Source: GWF sp031972135
GTDB lineage: Bacteria; Patescibacteriota; Microgenomatia; UBA1400; UBA12108
Reading direction: 5' to 3'
DNA length: 34,104 nucleotides
NCBI GenBank assembly: GCA_031972135.1
Contig: DALYFH010000009.1
Coordinates: 1-34,104, forward strand
The notes under the pieces are model-generated. The model saw nothing but the letters and a program-made list of their open reading frames with translations. It did no database searches and was not told the origin of the DNA. The position numbers and the translations under genes were made by a program. This document shows, piece by piece, positions 15,819-24,362 of the stretch (position 1 is its first letter; the number at the start of each line of letters is the position of its first letter).

Positions 15819-17228
15819 ATGCATACATATAAACTCACAAAAATAGTCACAACGATTGGTCCTGCCACAGAGACAGCCGAGATGATGGGCAAGCTAATCG
15901 ATGCAGGCGCCAATGTCTTTCGTTTTAACACCAAGCACAGCACACCCGAATGGCACGACGAACACATCAAAATGGCCCAAAAAGTCGCGGACGAAAAAGG
16001 AGCTACACTCGGCATACTGCTAGACCTACAGGGTCCAGAGATCAGACTCGAGACCAAAGATAAAGCCGATATTCCAGTACAAAATGGTCAAGAGCTAAGC
16101 ATAGGCCTAAGCTTTACCGGTGATGAACAACTGATCATCCCTCACAGTGTCGTCTTTGGATTGCTCAAAAAAGGTGATGCGCTCTTAATAGATGATGGTT
16201 TTGTCGAGACCGAGGTCATGGCTGTTACCAAACAGACGATAGTAGTCAAAGTAAAAAATGATAGTGTCATTAAGCACAGAAAAGGCGTTAATCTACCTGG
16301 GATCGACGTCGACTTCCCCAGTCTTATCGACAATGACATTGCTCAGATCGAAAAGAATGCTCGCAACAAGGTCGACTACGTAGGTCTCTCCTTTGTTCGC
16401 TCCGCCGCTGACATCAAGCTCTTAAGAGCCGAGATGGAAAAGAGAGGGATGAAGAGCAAGATCGTAGCCAAGATCGAGAGCCAGCCCGCGCTAGACCGGA
16501 TCGACGAGATCATCAAAGCAGCAGATGCAGTCATGGTCGCCCGCGGTGACCTAGGCGTCGAAGTACCGATTGAGCAGCTCGCATTCTGGCAAAAGACCAT
16601 TATCGAAAAATGTCGTGTCGCCAACAGACCCGTGATCACAGCTACCCAGATGCTCGAGTCTATGATCAAAAATCCTAGACCTACTAGAGCTGAGGCGACC
16701 GACGTAGCCCACGCAGTCATGGACGGAACAGATGCAATCATGCTCTCTGCCGAGAGTGCGGGGGGTGCTTATCCGATCCGCAGTGTCGAGACCATGGCGA
16801 GGATCGCCAAATGGAACGAAAAACTGCGCCCAGTCGACGCGGCTCGCTACGCAGGTATCGATGCGACAACAATCATTGCCGAAGCTGCCATGCAGATCGT
16901 TATCTCTGGACTTAAGCCAAAGATAGATGCCATAGTCGTATTTACCGAGTCAGGCTTTACCGCTCACGCAATCAGTCGCTATCGTCTCCCAGTCCCAATC
17001 ATCGCAGTGACCGAGCGTCAAGAAACTGCTGAAGCAATGAGTCTCGGCTACGGTATCACCCCAGTGGTCGCTGACCTGCCATCTGGTGACTATGTGGGAG
17101 CCGACGAAGTGATCAATTCGCTCCGCGCCTCAGACTACGTGCATGCAGGGGATACTATCCTAGTGATCCACGGTCAGCACTGGAAAAAGTCAGGCACCAC
17201 CAATGCTCTAGCCATTATGACTGCCTAA
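15819..17228 (+). CDS. pyk: Pyruvate kinase
   Basis: Transfers phosphate from phosphoenolpyruvate to ADP, the ATP-yielding last step of glycolysis. The 469 residues include TKIVTTIGPA, catalytic K218 and metal ligand E220 in VAKIESQ, VMVARGDLGVEVP with metal D244, and VITATQMLESM. The monovalent-cation site is altered: the usual RxNFSHG is RFNTKH (R35, N37, K39), and DTKGPEIR is DLQGPEIR (residues 69-76). The residues normally binding K+ as Ser and Thr are therefore Lys39 and Leu70. The glycine-serine loop GET is also AES (LSAESAGG). I recall the RFNTKH form from CPR genomes. Last gene of the operon, ending at a strong terminator. Confidence 0.94.
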   Translation: MHTYKLTKIVTTIGPATETAEMMGKLIDAGANVFRFNTKHSTPEWHDEHIKMAQKVADEKGATLGILLDLQGPEIRLETKDKADIPVQNGQELSIGLSFTGDEQLIIPHSVVFGLLKKGDALLIDDGFVETEVMAVTKQTIVVKVKNDSVIKHRKGVNLPGIDVDFPSLIDNDIAQIEKNARNKVDYVGLSFVRSAADIKLLRAEMEKRGMKSKIVAKIESQPALDRIDEIIKAADAVMVARGDLGVEVPIEQLAFWQKTIIEKCRVANRPVITATQMLESMIKNPRPTRAEATDVAHAVMDGTDAIMLSAESAGGAYPIRSVETMARIAKWNEKLRPVDAARYAGIDATTIIAEAAMQIVISGLKPKIDAIVVFTESGFTAHAISRYRLPVPIIAVTERQETAEAMSLGYGITPVVADLPSGDYVGADEVINSLRASDYVHAGDTILVIHGQHWKKSGTTNALAIMTA

Positions 17229-17249
17229 ATATAGGTACATATGACACTA

Positions 17250-17278
17250 AAAAAGCTCCCCATATAGGGGAGCTTTTT
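17250..17278. terminator. Bidirectional rho-independent terminator
   Basis: AAAAAGCTCCCC (17250-17261), a 5-nt loop and GGGGAGCTTTTT (17267-17278) form a perfect 12-bp stem with T-tracts on both strands. It lies between the convergent pyk and LysM genes and can end both transcripts. Confidence 0.93.
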
Positions 17279-17302
17279 GTAATTAAAACTAATTGATCCT
17301 GT

Positions 17303-17923
17303 TTAACGGTTTAGTTTGAGAACCTGGCCGACCTCGATGTAGTTAGAGTGAGCTATGTTGTTAGCTTTGGCTATCTCAACCCACTTATAACCATCCCCAT
17401 AAGCACGAACTGCGATACTCCAGAGATGATCACCTCGGACGACAGTGTATGAGTCACCTTCGATCTTGTTGGGCTGCTCAGTCATGGTTGCAGTAGCAGC
17501 TGGTTTAGCTGTACCTACTTCGATAACGGCTACCTTAGGCAACACTAGCTCTTGACCTACTTCTAGTGCACTTGCGTTAGTTAGGTTGTTTGCCTTGGCG
17601 ATATCTACGTAGTTATAGCCACTACCGTAGTATTTGGTGGCTATTGCCCAGAGATGCTGTCCTTTTTCGACTGTTACTTTTTCGGGGAGCTCGGTCGGGA
17701 CCTTAGTTCCATCTTCTTTTTTCTCAACCACGACATCGCCTATGCGCTCGGTTACCATCTCTGTTTGCTCAGCTTCAGAAGTTATCTCTGCAGGCTTGTT
17801 GGCGCTGTACATCCGCACTATTAATACTCCGATTAGTAGTACAGTAACTACTCCAAACATCATTGAGAGTGTCGACTCATTCAGCTTAATAGTTTTTAAG
17901 AGCTGCTTAATTTTCTTGTCCAT
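17303..17923 (-). CDS. Membrane-anchored protein with two LysM domains
   Basis: A 206-residue protein from the ATG at 17923, which has AGGAGA 9 nt upstream. A further ATG at 17974 sits within the promoter and is not credible. A short basic cytoplasmic head precedes one membrane helix (about 21-38), an acidic linker (39-82), LysM 1 (about 83-129, VEKGQHLWAIATKYYG) and LysM 2 (about 158-205, VVRGDHLWSIAVRAYG). LysM domains bind N-acetylglucosamine polymers, so it probably tethers the membrane to peptidoglycan or directs other factors to the wall. No enzymatic domain is present. Convergent with pyk across the shared terminator. Confidence 0.88.
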   Translation of the reverse strand: MDKKIKQLLKTIKLNESTLSMMFGVVTVLLIGVLIVRMYSANKPAEITSEAEQTEMVTERIGDVVVEKKEDGTKVPTELPEKVTVEKGQHLWAIATKYYGSGYNYVDIAKANNLTNASALEVGQELVLPKVAVIEVGTAKPAATATMTEQPNKIEGDSYTVVRGDHLWSIAVRAYGDGYKWVEIAKANNIAHSNYIEVGQVLKLNR

Positions 17924-17964
17924 ATAATCTAATCTCCTGGGCAGGAAAATAATATTACTAGACC

Positions 17965-17994
17965 AACATAGCAAATACCTATGGGGCGTGTCAA
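17965..17994 (-). promoter_or_regulatory. Promoter of the LysM gene
   Basis: On the minus strand TTGACA (17994-17989) is followed after 18 nt by TATGTT (17970-17965) with an extended TG one base ahead. The leader would be about 35 nt and contains the AGGAGA ribosome binding site. Confidence 0.6.
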
Positions 17995-18070
17995 TGATTA
18001 GTTGCGAATACTATTTAGTGTTTAGAATCAGATTAATAGTGTAGGTACGCAATTAGGACAAAACCTATTG

Positions 18071-18144
18071 CGAGGCTGAGGGGGCTCGAACCCCTGGCCT
18101 CGTCCGTGACAGGGACGCGCTCTAACCAACTGAGCTACAGCCCC
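18071..18144 (-). tRNA. tRNA-Asp (GTC anticodon)
   Basis: On the minus strand acceptor GGGGCTG pairs with CAGCCTC (one G-T wobble). The anticodon stem CGTCC/GGACG encloses loop CTGTCAC (anticodon GTC), T stem AGGGG/CCCCT encloses TTCGAGC, and the discriminator is G as expected for Asp. CCA is not encoded (CAA follows), so the 3' end must be added by a CCA-adding enzyme, unlike the tRNA-Gly in this window. Confidence 0.95.
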
Positions 18145-18181
18145 ACACTACTTGATGAGTAACAGCTATTTTACAACAAAA

Positions 18182-18592
18182 TCACCAAAAATAATCACTG
18201 GCATAAAATATTTTGGTTTTTTGGTGGTTAAGTGGTGGCTCTATTCTTAAAATTAGCTCCTTCTTTCCGACAAAAGCACTACATGGTAGCCAACAAAGCC
18301 TATCAATTTTAGGAACATATACAATCAAAGCATCAACTTCTTCCGCAGAGTAGGTATAAACATGAGTTCTGCCTCTAGTTTCATAAGCAAGTTTGACACC
18401 TACGCCACCCACGCTCTGCGAAGGCTTTCTGTTTGCGTACTTTACTTGGACTCTCCAAAGTTTCTTACCATCATCAAGCACTAGATCATATCTATAATCC
18501 ATAATCGGGATTGAGACTAAATATCCTAGTTCGATAGCTCGTACTTGTGCTTTGGCAGTAGCTAACTGACCTTTCCAGTTACTGTTCATCAT
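18182..18592 (-). CDS. PD-(D/E)XK endonuclease-like protein (group I intron endonuclease family, PDDEXK_5 type)
   Basis: A 136-residue protein opening with WKGQLATAKAQVRAIELG, then IPIMDYRYDLVLDD (D36) and LWRVQVKYANRK (Q49, K51). This order of helix, D and QxK on adjacent strands is that of the small PD-(D/E)XK endonucleases related to I-Ssp6803I. No intron is evident nearby, so it may be a free-standing nuclease of unknown target. It lies between tRNA-Asp and the divergent lemA gene. A TATACA box (18601-18606, minus strand) ends 8 nt before the ATG and no Shine-Dalgarno is present. The second codon is also ATG, so the start may be three bases later. Confidence 0.7.
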   Translation of the reverse strand: MMNSNWKGQLATAKAQVRAIELGYLVSIPIMDYRYDLVLDDGKKLWRVQVKYANRKPSQSVGGVGVKLAYETRGRTHVYTYSAEEVDALIVYVPKIDRLCWLPCSAFVGKKELILRIEPPLNHQKTKIFYASDYFW

Positions 18593-18631
18593 AAACCAAA
18601 TGTATACCGAATAAAATGAGAATGCAAGTCG

Positions 18632-18640
18632 TGTTATACT
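18632..18640 (+). promoter_or_regulatory. Extended -10 promoter of lemA-htpX
   Basis: TGTTATACT (extended TGn plus TATACT at 18635-18640) predicts transcription from about 18647. This excludes the ATG at 18616 and supports 18676 as the lemA start. Confidence 0.6.
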
Positions 18641-18675
18641 GTGCCTGCATAGTCAAGTATAAGAAAGGATTTGGT

Positions 18676-19263
18676 ATGAATCTAAACATATTATTGCTCG
18701 TTGTTGCTGGTGGTCTATTACTCTACGTGATCTCCCTCTACAACTTCTTTCAGACCGCACTTACCCGCATCAAAGCCAGTATCCAGGAGATTGGCAATCA
18801 GCTAAAACGGCAGGCAGATCTAATCCCCAACCTCGAGGCTAGCGTCAAAGGCTACCTCAAACACGAAAAAGATATCTTAACCATGCTCTCAGATGCTCGA
18901 AAAGGCGTTGCAGCTGCTAGTAAAAGCGGCAACATCGACAAACAGGCTGCAGCATCTAGTATGCTCGGCGACATCCTCCCGCGCCTATCAGTAATAGTCG
19001 AGAGCAACCCAGAGCTAAAAGGTAACACGGTAGTCCAAAACCTAATGGAAGAGCTCAGAGACACAGCTGACAAGCTAATGTATAGCAGGCGTACTCTAAT
19101 CGATCTATCAGCCGACTTTAACGTCAAACTAGTAACATTCCCAAGCAACTTAGTTGCCAAGATGTTCGGCTTTGGTGAGCAAGCAGGTCTCAAAGTAGCA
19201 GATATGGATGCTGTCACTAGCGTCACCGCTGCCGAGACAAAGTCACCCAAGATTTCGCTATAA
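18676..19263 (+). CDS. lemA: LemA family protein
   Basis: A 195-residue protein with one N-terminal membrane helix (about 4-22) and the LemA helical bundle: NFFQTALTRIKASIQEIGNQ, RQADLIPNLEASVKGYLKHE and a C-terminal RRTLIDLSADFN..FPSNLVAKMFGF segment. I start at ATG 18676 because AGAAAGGA lies 6 nt upstream and the promoter lies between this ATG and the one at 18616. LemA proteins are widespread membrane proteins of unclear function, often paired with HtpX-type proteases, as here (3-bp gap), which suggests membrane quality control or envelope stress. Confidence 0.92.
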   Translation: MNLNILLLVVAGGLLLYVISLYNFFQTALTRIKASIQEIGNQLKRQADLIPNLEASVKGYLKHEKDILTMLSDARKGVAAASKSGNIDKQAAASSMLGDILPRLSVIVESNPELKGNTVVQNLMEELRDTADKLMYSRRTLIDLSADFNVKLVTFPSNLVAKMFGFGEQAGLKVADMDAVTSVTAAETKSPKISL

Positions 19264-19266
19264 AGT

Positions 19267-20163
19267 ATGCAAAATATCTACGAACAGATAGATAGTAACA
19301 AGAGGAAGAGCTGGGTGATCATAGCGGGTTTTACTACGTTCATGGTCGCCTTTGGCTACTTCTTTAGCTATCTCTACGACTACGACTATAGCTACCTAGT
19401 CCTCGCTCTTGCTATATCTGGTATTGGTAGCTGGATCAGCTACTATAACTCAGATAGTATCGCTCTAGGTCTGGCTGGAGCACATCCAGTAACTCGCAAG
19501 ACTCACCCACACTATGCCAATATTACTGAGAACCTAAGCAGGGTAGCTGGTATCCCAAATCCACGGATCTATGTTATTGATAGCCCAGCACTAAATGCCT
19601 TTGCGACAGGTCGTGATCCAGAGCACGCTGCCATAGCAGTAACACAGGGCCTCTTAGACACCATGACTCGAACCGAAATAGAGGGTGTAATCGCGCACGA
19701 GCTATCTCATATCAAAAACTACGACACCCGCCTCATGACCATCGTTGCTATCCTCGTCGGCTCTATCGCTATGATCCTAGACTGGTCCTGGAGGCTCAGC
19801 TGGCATAGTAGGGGAGACAACGACAATCGTGGTAGTAATCCCATAGTGCTCGTAATCGGCCTAGTCTTTATCATTCTCGCCCCCATTATCGCGAGCCTCA
19901 TCCAGATGGCAATCTCGAGAAGACGCGAGTTTTATGCAGATGCGAGCGCCGCACACATTACCCGCCAGCCATCAGGGCTGATCAGCGCCCTTAAGAAGAT
20001 TGCTTCGCATGAGGATATTAAGCTCGAGAGTGCCAACACCGCTACCGCCCACCTCTACATCGATGATCCTGTAACTACCGAAACACACGGCAACTTCTTG
20101 GCTAAACTCTTTTCAACTCATCCCCCCATTGCCGAGCGGATTAAAGCACTTGACGGTATGTGA
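19267..20163 (+). CDS. htpX: HtpX-family M48 membrane zinc metalloprotease
   Basis: A 298-residue protease that cleaves misfolded or damaged membrane proteins at the cytoplasmic face. Membrane segments are visible at about 15-35, 42-60, 155-175 and 192-213. The zinc site is HELSH (144-148) with the third ligand E221 in RREFYADASAA. The NPRIYVIDSPALNAFATGR segment is typical of the family. It follows lemA by 3 bp and is almost certainly co-transcribed with it. A small unknown gene follows 12 bp later. Confidence 0.95.
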   Translation: MQNIYEQIDSNKRKSWVIIAGFTTFMVAFGYFFSYLYDYDYSYLVLALAISGIGSWISYYNSDSIALGLAGAHPVTRKTHPHYANITENLSRVAGIPNPRIYVIDSPALNAFATGRDPEHAAIAVTQGLLDTMTRTEIEGVIAHELSHIKNYDTRLMTIVAILVGSIAMILDWSWRLSWHSRGDNDNRGSNPIVLVIGLVFIILAPIIASLIQMAISRRREFYADASAAHITRQPSGLISALKKIASHEDIKLESANTATAHLYIDDPVTTETHGNFLAKLFSTHPPIAERIKALDGM

Positions 20164-20175
20164 TAATATTGCTTC

Positions 20176-20526
20176 ATGATAAAGCCAGATAAGGTTTCAG
20201 AAGAGCTACGAGCTGCGATTACACGAATAGTGACGCTAACGACTGATGACGTTTGGAGTATTAGGGACAATCTTGAACTTAAGTCTAATCAAGACCCGCC
20301 ATATACTATACCCAATGCTCTCACTATCTTACAATTCTTGGGAACACCTGTTGAAGAAAATGAACTAAGAAAAAGTAAGATACTATCTGAAGGTCAGTTA
20401 CCCGAACCACATGCAACCTTGTTTTTTGCATTAGCAACACGCCAAGATGGATTGGTAATGAATATGATGAAAGCTATAAGAGATGCCAACGATAGAGATA
20501 GGTTTTTAGAAGAGCTTAAACCTTAG
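20176..20526 (+). CDS. Small unknown protein downstream of htpX
   Basis: I do not recognise this 116-residue protein. It is soluble and mostly helical by eye, with SEELRAAITRIVTLTTDDVWSI at the start and PHATLFFALATRQDGLVM near the end, and no signal or membrane segment. It begins 12 bp after htpX and could be read from that transcript. An extended -10-like TGTGATAAT (20159-20167) 8 nt before the ATG suggests its own leaderless start, and no Shine-Dalgarno is present. Codon use is more AT-rich than lemA-htpX. Confidence 0.6.
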   Translation: MIKPDKVSEELRAAITRIVTLTTDDVWSIRDNLELKSNQDPPYTIPNALTILQFLGTPVEENELRKSKILSEGQLPEPHATLFFALATRQDGLVMNMMKAIRDANDRDRFLEELKP

Positions 20527-20534
20527 CACTCACC

Positions 20535-20563
20535 TTGACAGACTGCTAAATTGCTTTTATACT
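20535..20563 (+). promoter_or_regulatory. Consensus sigma-70 promoter of clpB-gatCAB
   Basis: TTGACA (20535-20540), a 17-nt spacer and TATACT (20558-20563). The predicted start is near 20570, about 25 nt before the clpB ATG. No CIRCE-like repeat or other heat-shock signal was seen around it. Confidence 0.85.
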
Positions 20564-20594
20564 TATAGCGTATTACAAATATTAGTAAGACGCT

Positions 20595-22679
20595 ATGAAC
20601 GACCAAAAATCTGCCATTTCCCTCTACACGACTAATCTAACTGCGCGTGCCAAAGAAGGCAAAATTGACCCAGTTATCGGCCGTGACAACGAAGTCAGGC
20701 GGGTCATGCAAGTCCTCTCTCGTCGCACCAAGAACAATCCTGTTTTAGTCGGGGACCCAGGAGTTGGCAAAACTGCCATAGTTGAGGGACTCGCCAGTCG
20801 TATTATCTCAGGTGACGTTCCAGACAGTCTCAAAGACAAAGAACTTCTAGTTATCGATATTAGTACTATCCTAGCCGGTGCTAAGTTCCGGGGGGAGTTT
20901 GAGGAACGCCTCAAGGCACTGCTCAAAGAAATTGATGATACCGCAGGCAAATATATTCTTTTTATCGATGAGCTACATACTATCGTTGGAGCTGGCGGCG
21001 CAGAGGGGGCCGTAGACGCCGGTAACATGCTCAAACCGGCGCTCGCCAGGGGCCAGCTCCATATGATCGGAGCCACAACCCTCAACGAGTATCGCAAATA
21101 CATCGAAAAAGATGCAGCCTTAGAGCGTCGATTCCAGCCAGTCATGGTGGAAGAACCGAGTCTTGAAGATAGCGTTACAATACTTAGAGGTCTCAAAGAA
21201 AAATATGAGATCCATCATGGAATCAGAATTACCGACGACGCTCTCATCTCTGCCGTGACTCTGAGCTCGCGCTATATCGCTGACCGCTTTCTCCCTGACA
21301 AAGCCATCGATCTCGTCGATGAGGCGGCTAGTGCTCTCAAGATCGAGACCGAAAGCCTCCCCACGTCTCTTGATATCAAAAAACACTCACTCACCCAAAA
21401 AGAGATCGAACTAACTGGCCTCAAAAAAGAAAAATCCGAAAGTAGTAAAGCCAAAGCCACCGAACTGGCCGTCGAGATTAAGAGTCTCAAGACCGAGCTA
21501 GATGAGGAACTAAAGACCTGGCAAGAACAAAAAGAACTCTTGAGTTCACTCGTTAAACTCCAAAAAGAAAAAGATGTCTTAAAACTAGAGCTCGAAACTG
21601 CAGAAAGAGAGGTCAATCTCCAAAAAGCTGCCGAGATTAAGTATGGTCAATTGCCAGATCTCGGCAAAAAATTAGCCGCAGCCGAAAAATCCTGGAAAAA
21701 AATCCCCGAAGAACAACGTCTAATCAAAGAAGAAGTGGGTAGTGACGATATTGCTACAGTAGTCTCTCGTTGGACGGGGATTCCAGTTACCAGGTTGGTT
21801 AGTAGTGAAACAGAAAAACTCTTGAGTCTCGAAACGACACTCTCAAATCGAGTTATCGGCCAAACTGAAGCGGTAAAAGCTGTTGCCACAGCCGTTCGGC
21901 GTAGTCGCGCCGGTATCAGCGCCAGTACCCGTCCCATCGCCACTTTTCTTTTCCTGGGACCTACCGGTGTTGGTAAAACAGAGACTGCCAGGGCTCTAGC
22001 TACCGAACTCTTTGGGACAGATAACTCAATCATCAGACTCGACATGTCCGAATATAGCGAGGAGCATAATATTGCGAGATTAATAGGCGCACCTCCAGGG
22101 TATATTGGCTACGAAGAGGGTGGCCAGCTAACCGAGGCAGTTAGGCGCCATCCGTACAGCGTGGTGTTGCTCGATGAGATTGAAAAAGCTCATCCCACGA
22201 TCTACAACACTTTTCTGCAGATTTTTGACGATGGTCGGTTGACCGATGGCAAAGGTCGAACCATCAACTTTACCAATACAGTTATCATTATGACCAGCAA
22301 TCTCCCTGAGTCAGAGCTCAAAAATGTTTTTCGGCCAGAACTCTTAAATCGCTTAGATCAAGTCATAGTCTTTAATAGCTTAAAACCCGAGAATATGGGG
22401 AAAATCGTGGAAAATGAACTCTATAAAGCATTATTGAATGTCGAGGAAATGGGAGTTAAGATCAAAGTAGATGAACAAGTGAAAACATATTTTGCCAAAA
22501 AAGGTTACGACCCCGCTTATGGAGCGAGGCCACTCAAGCGTTTAATCCAGTCCGAATTACTAGATGAGCTAGCGCTCCGTTTACTAGATCCAAAGCGTCC
22601 CACTGCTCCCTCTTACCAGGTGTCACTGGACAACAAAAGTGGTAAACTAGTCATCAATGACTCAAGCAATAATCGATAA
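20595..22679 (+). CDS. clpB: ClpB-type AAA+ disaggregase lacking the N-domain
   Basis: A 694-residue double AAA+ unfoldase. It starts almost directly at D1, with Walker A GDPGVGKT (53-60) and Walker B ILFIDE, so the usual 140-residue Clp N-domain is absent. A long charged coiled coil (about 250-370) matches the ClpB middle domain. D2 has GPTGVGKT (455-462), VVLLDEIE and arginine-containing FRPELLNR. Between TSNL (567-570) and FRPELLNR only 8 residues remain, where ClpB, ClpC and ClpA have roughly 30 or more, so there is no room for a ClpP-binding loop. It is therefore likely a disaggregase working with DnaK rather than a ClpP partner. The ATG has no clear Shine-Dalgarno. Its 3' end overlaps gatC by 23 bp. 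Confidence 0.88.
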   Translation: MNDQKSAISLYTTNLTARAKEGKIDPVIGRDNEVRRVMQVLSRRTKNNPVLVGDPGVGKTAIVEGLASRIISGDVPDSLKDKELLVIDISTILAGAKFRGEFEERLKALLKEIDDTAGKYILFIDELHTIVGAGGAEGAVDAGNMLKPALARGQLHMIGATTLNEYRKYIEKDAALERRFQPVMVEEPSLEDSVTILRGLKEKYEIHHGIRITDDALISAVTLSSRYIADRFLPDKAIDLVDEAASALKIETESLPTSLDIKKHSLTQKEIELTGLKKEKSESSKAKATELAVEIKSLKTELDEELKTWQEQKELLSSLVKLQKEKDVLKLELETAEREVNLQKAAEIKYGQLPDLGKKLAAAEKSWKKIPEEQRLIKEEVGSDDIATVVSRWTGIPVTRLVSSETEKLLSLETTLSNRVIGQTEAVKAVATAVRRSRAGISASTRPIATFLFLGPTGVGKTETARALATELFGTDNSIIRLDMSEYSEEHNIARLIGAPPGYIGYEEGGQLTEAVRRHPYSVVLLDEIEKAHPTIYNTFLQIFDDGRLTDGKGRTINFTNTVIIMTSNLPESELKNVFRPELLNRLDQVIVFNSLKPENMGKIVENELYKALLNVEEMGVKIKVDEQVKTYFAKKGYDPAYGARPLKRLIQSELLDELALRLLDPKRPTAPSYQVSLDNKSGKLVINDSSNNR

Positions 22680-22965
22680 CGCAGGCATCAAAAACCTAAG
22701 CACACTAGCCAAACTATCTCCTGATCCCTCACTCACATCTGCTCTTCAGGATGGTGTTAGCTCGACTCTCGAATATGCCAAGATCCTAAGTGGTGTCGAT
22801 ACAGATCAGATAAAAGCCACGAATGATATTACTGGCCTCACCAATGTGTTACGAAAAGACTTAGTCGACGAGTCGCGCATGTTCACTCAAGACGAGGCAC
22901 TATCCAATGCTCGAGCTAAACATGACGGGTACTTTGTAGCTGAGCAGGCGTTGGAGCAAGATTGA
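22657..22965 (+). CDS. gatC: Aspartyl/glutamyl-tRNA amidotransferase subunit C
   Basis: A 102-residue protein fitting GatC in size, position before gatA, and pattern (NLSTLAKLSPDPSL; a VDTDQIKATND segment; LRKDLVDESRMFTQDEALSN; a C-terminal GYFVAEQ). GatC wraps around GatA and stabilises the GatCAB complex that converts Glu-tRNA(Gln), and in some bacteria Asp-tRNA(Asn), to the amide form. It overlaps the clpB end by 23 bp and gatA by 1 bp (TGATG), so translation is probably coupled. The sequence is divergent and alone would be a weak call. Confidence 0.85.
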   Translation: MTQAIIDNAGIKNLSTLAKLSPDPSLTSALQDGVSSTLEYAKILSGVDTDQIKATNDITGLTNVLRKDLVDESRMFTQDEALSNARAKHDGYFVAEQALEQD

Positions 22966-24362
22966 TGAAGTACTTAACTAACACGATAGCAAGACTATCA
23001 TCAATGATTAAATCAAAAGAGCTTGACCCTGTGGATTTGATCAAAGAATGCTACACAAATATTGCCTCACATCAAGATTCGCTAAATGCCCTCATTACGA
23101 TTAGAGATCAAGAGGAAGTTCTTAAAGAACTGAAAACGCTAGATCCCAATGGACCACTCTATGGTATTCCTTACGTCATGAAAGACGGCTATGTAACCAA
23201 AGGAATCAGGACCACTGCCGCAAGCCGTATCCTCGACACATTTATCCCACCTTACTCAGCGACTGTTTATGACAAGCTAAAAAGTGCAGGCGCTATCCTA
23301 ATTGCAAAAGCCAATATGGATGCCTGGGGACATGGTGCTAGTACGGAGAATACTGATTACGGTGTAGCCAAAAATCCTTGGGATCTCTCTCGAGTTGCAG
23401 GTGGTAGCTCGGGTGGATCTGCTACTGCACTAGTTGCTGGTATGGCGCAGTTCTCAATAGGCGAAGATACGGGAGGTAGTATTCGTAATCCTGCAGGCTG
23501 GAATAACATAACTGGACTCAAGGTTACCTATGGCAGGGTCAGTCGCTATGGTGCCATCGCCTACGCTAGCTCTTTTGACACTGTCGGTCCGATGGCTCAG
23601 TCTGTCGAAGATGTGGCACACCTACTCTCAGTTATGGCCGGGGTAGATCCATATGATGCTACAAGCTCTCCCGAACCAGTGCCAGATTATGTCAATAACT
23701 TAACTGACTTTAATACCAAATTAAAAATTGGTCTCCCTATAGAGATGTTCGCCAAAGGACTAGATCCAGAGATAGCTAGTATTGTCAAAAACGCAGCTAA
23801 GACCTTTGAGGGCTTGGGATATCAAGTAGTGGATGTCAGTCTGCCGATCGCCGAGATAGGGCTAGCTACCTACTACCTTATCGCCCCCTCCGAGACCAGT
23901 AGTAATCTGGCTCGCTACGATGGTATCAGATATGGGGCAGATCGAACTCTGTTTAAACAGGAGAACATGAGACGCATAATGATAGGTACGTACGCTCTGA
24001 GCTCTGGCTACTACGACGCTTACTACCGCAAAGCCCAAAAAGTAAGGACTATTATGCGTGATGCCTATACAAAAGCTTTTGCAAATTGTGACGTATTGCT
24101 CATGCCAGTATCTCCTACTCCAGCTACGAAAATAGGGGATCTAATTAGTGATCCATCCGCTAACATGCTCTCAGATCTCTACACAACCACAATCAACCAG
24201 GTGGGCATAACCTCACTAGCACTCCCTGCTGGCTTTACTAAAGATGGTTTGCCTGTTGGGATGCAGCTGGTCACCGACAAGTTTAAAGAATCTACTATTT
24301 TGACTCTAGGTCATCACTACCAGACAGTTACAAACCACCATACTCTGAGGCCTAAACTATGA
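22965..24362 (+). CDS. gatA: Aspartyl/glutamyl-tRNA amidotransferase subunit A
   Basis: The amidase subunit of GatCAB, which releases ammonia from glutamine for amidation of mischarged tRNA. 465 residues from ATG 22965, one base inside the gatC stop (TGATG); a TTG three bases earlier is less likely. The amidase Ser-cisSer-Lys triad is K73 (YVMKDGY), S148 in GGSSGGS and S172 in EDTGGSIRNP, with spacing the same as in known GatA proteins. The gatB start overlaps its stop by 4 bp (ATGA). Presence of the operon implies indirect Gln-tRNA synthesis. Confidence 0.96.
   Translation: MKYLTNTIARLSSMIKSKELDPVDLIKECYTNIASHQDSLNALITIRDQEEVLKELKTLDPNGPLYGIPYVMKDGYVTKGIRTTAASRILDTFIPPYSATVYDKLKSAGAILIAKANMDAWGHGASTENTDYGVAKNPWDLSRVAGGSSGGSATALVAGMAQFSIGEDTGGSIRNPAGWNNITGLKVTYGRVSRYGAIAYASSFDTVGPMAQSVEDVAHLLSVMAGVDPYDATSSPEPVPDYVNNLTDFNTKLKIGLPIEMFAKGLDPEIASIVKNAAKTFEGLGYQVVDVSLPIAEIGLATYYLIAPSETSSNLARYDGIRYGADRTLFKQENMRRIMIGTYALSSGYYDAYYRKAQKVRTIMRDAYTKAFANCDVLLMPVSPTPATKIGDLISDPSANMLSDLYTTTINQVGITSLALPAGFTKDGLPVGMQLVTDKFKESTILTLGHHYQTVTNHHTLRPKL

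Noticed and set aside
17924..17974. Longer LysM protein starting at 17974
   Set aside because: That ATG lies within the promoter spacer, and the extra residues lack a signal-like pattern. ATG 17923 has a ribosome site.
18182..18592. A group I intron next to the PDDEXK_5-like nuclease, for example in tRNA-Asp
   Set aside because: The tRNA-Asp gene is uninterrupted and the surrounding sequence shows no intron core elements.
20595..22679. ClpC or ClpA as the identity of the AAA+ protein
   Set aside because: The roughly 120-residue coiled-coil middle domain is ClpB-like and there is no room for the ClpP-binding loop.
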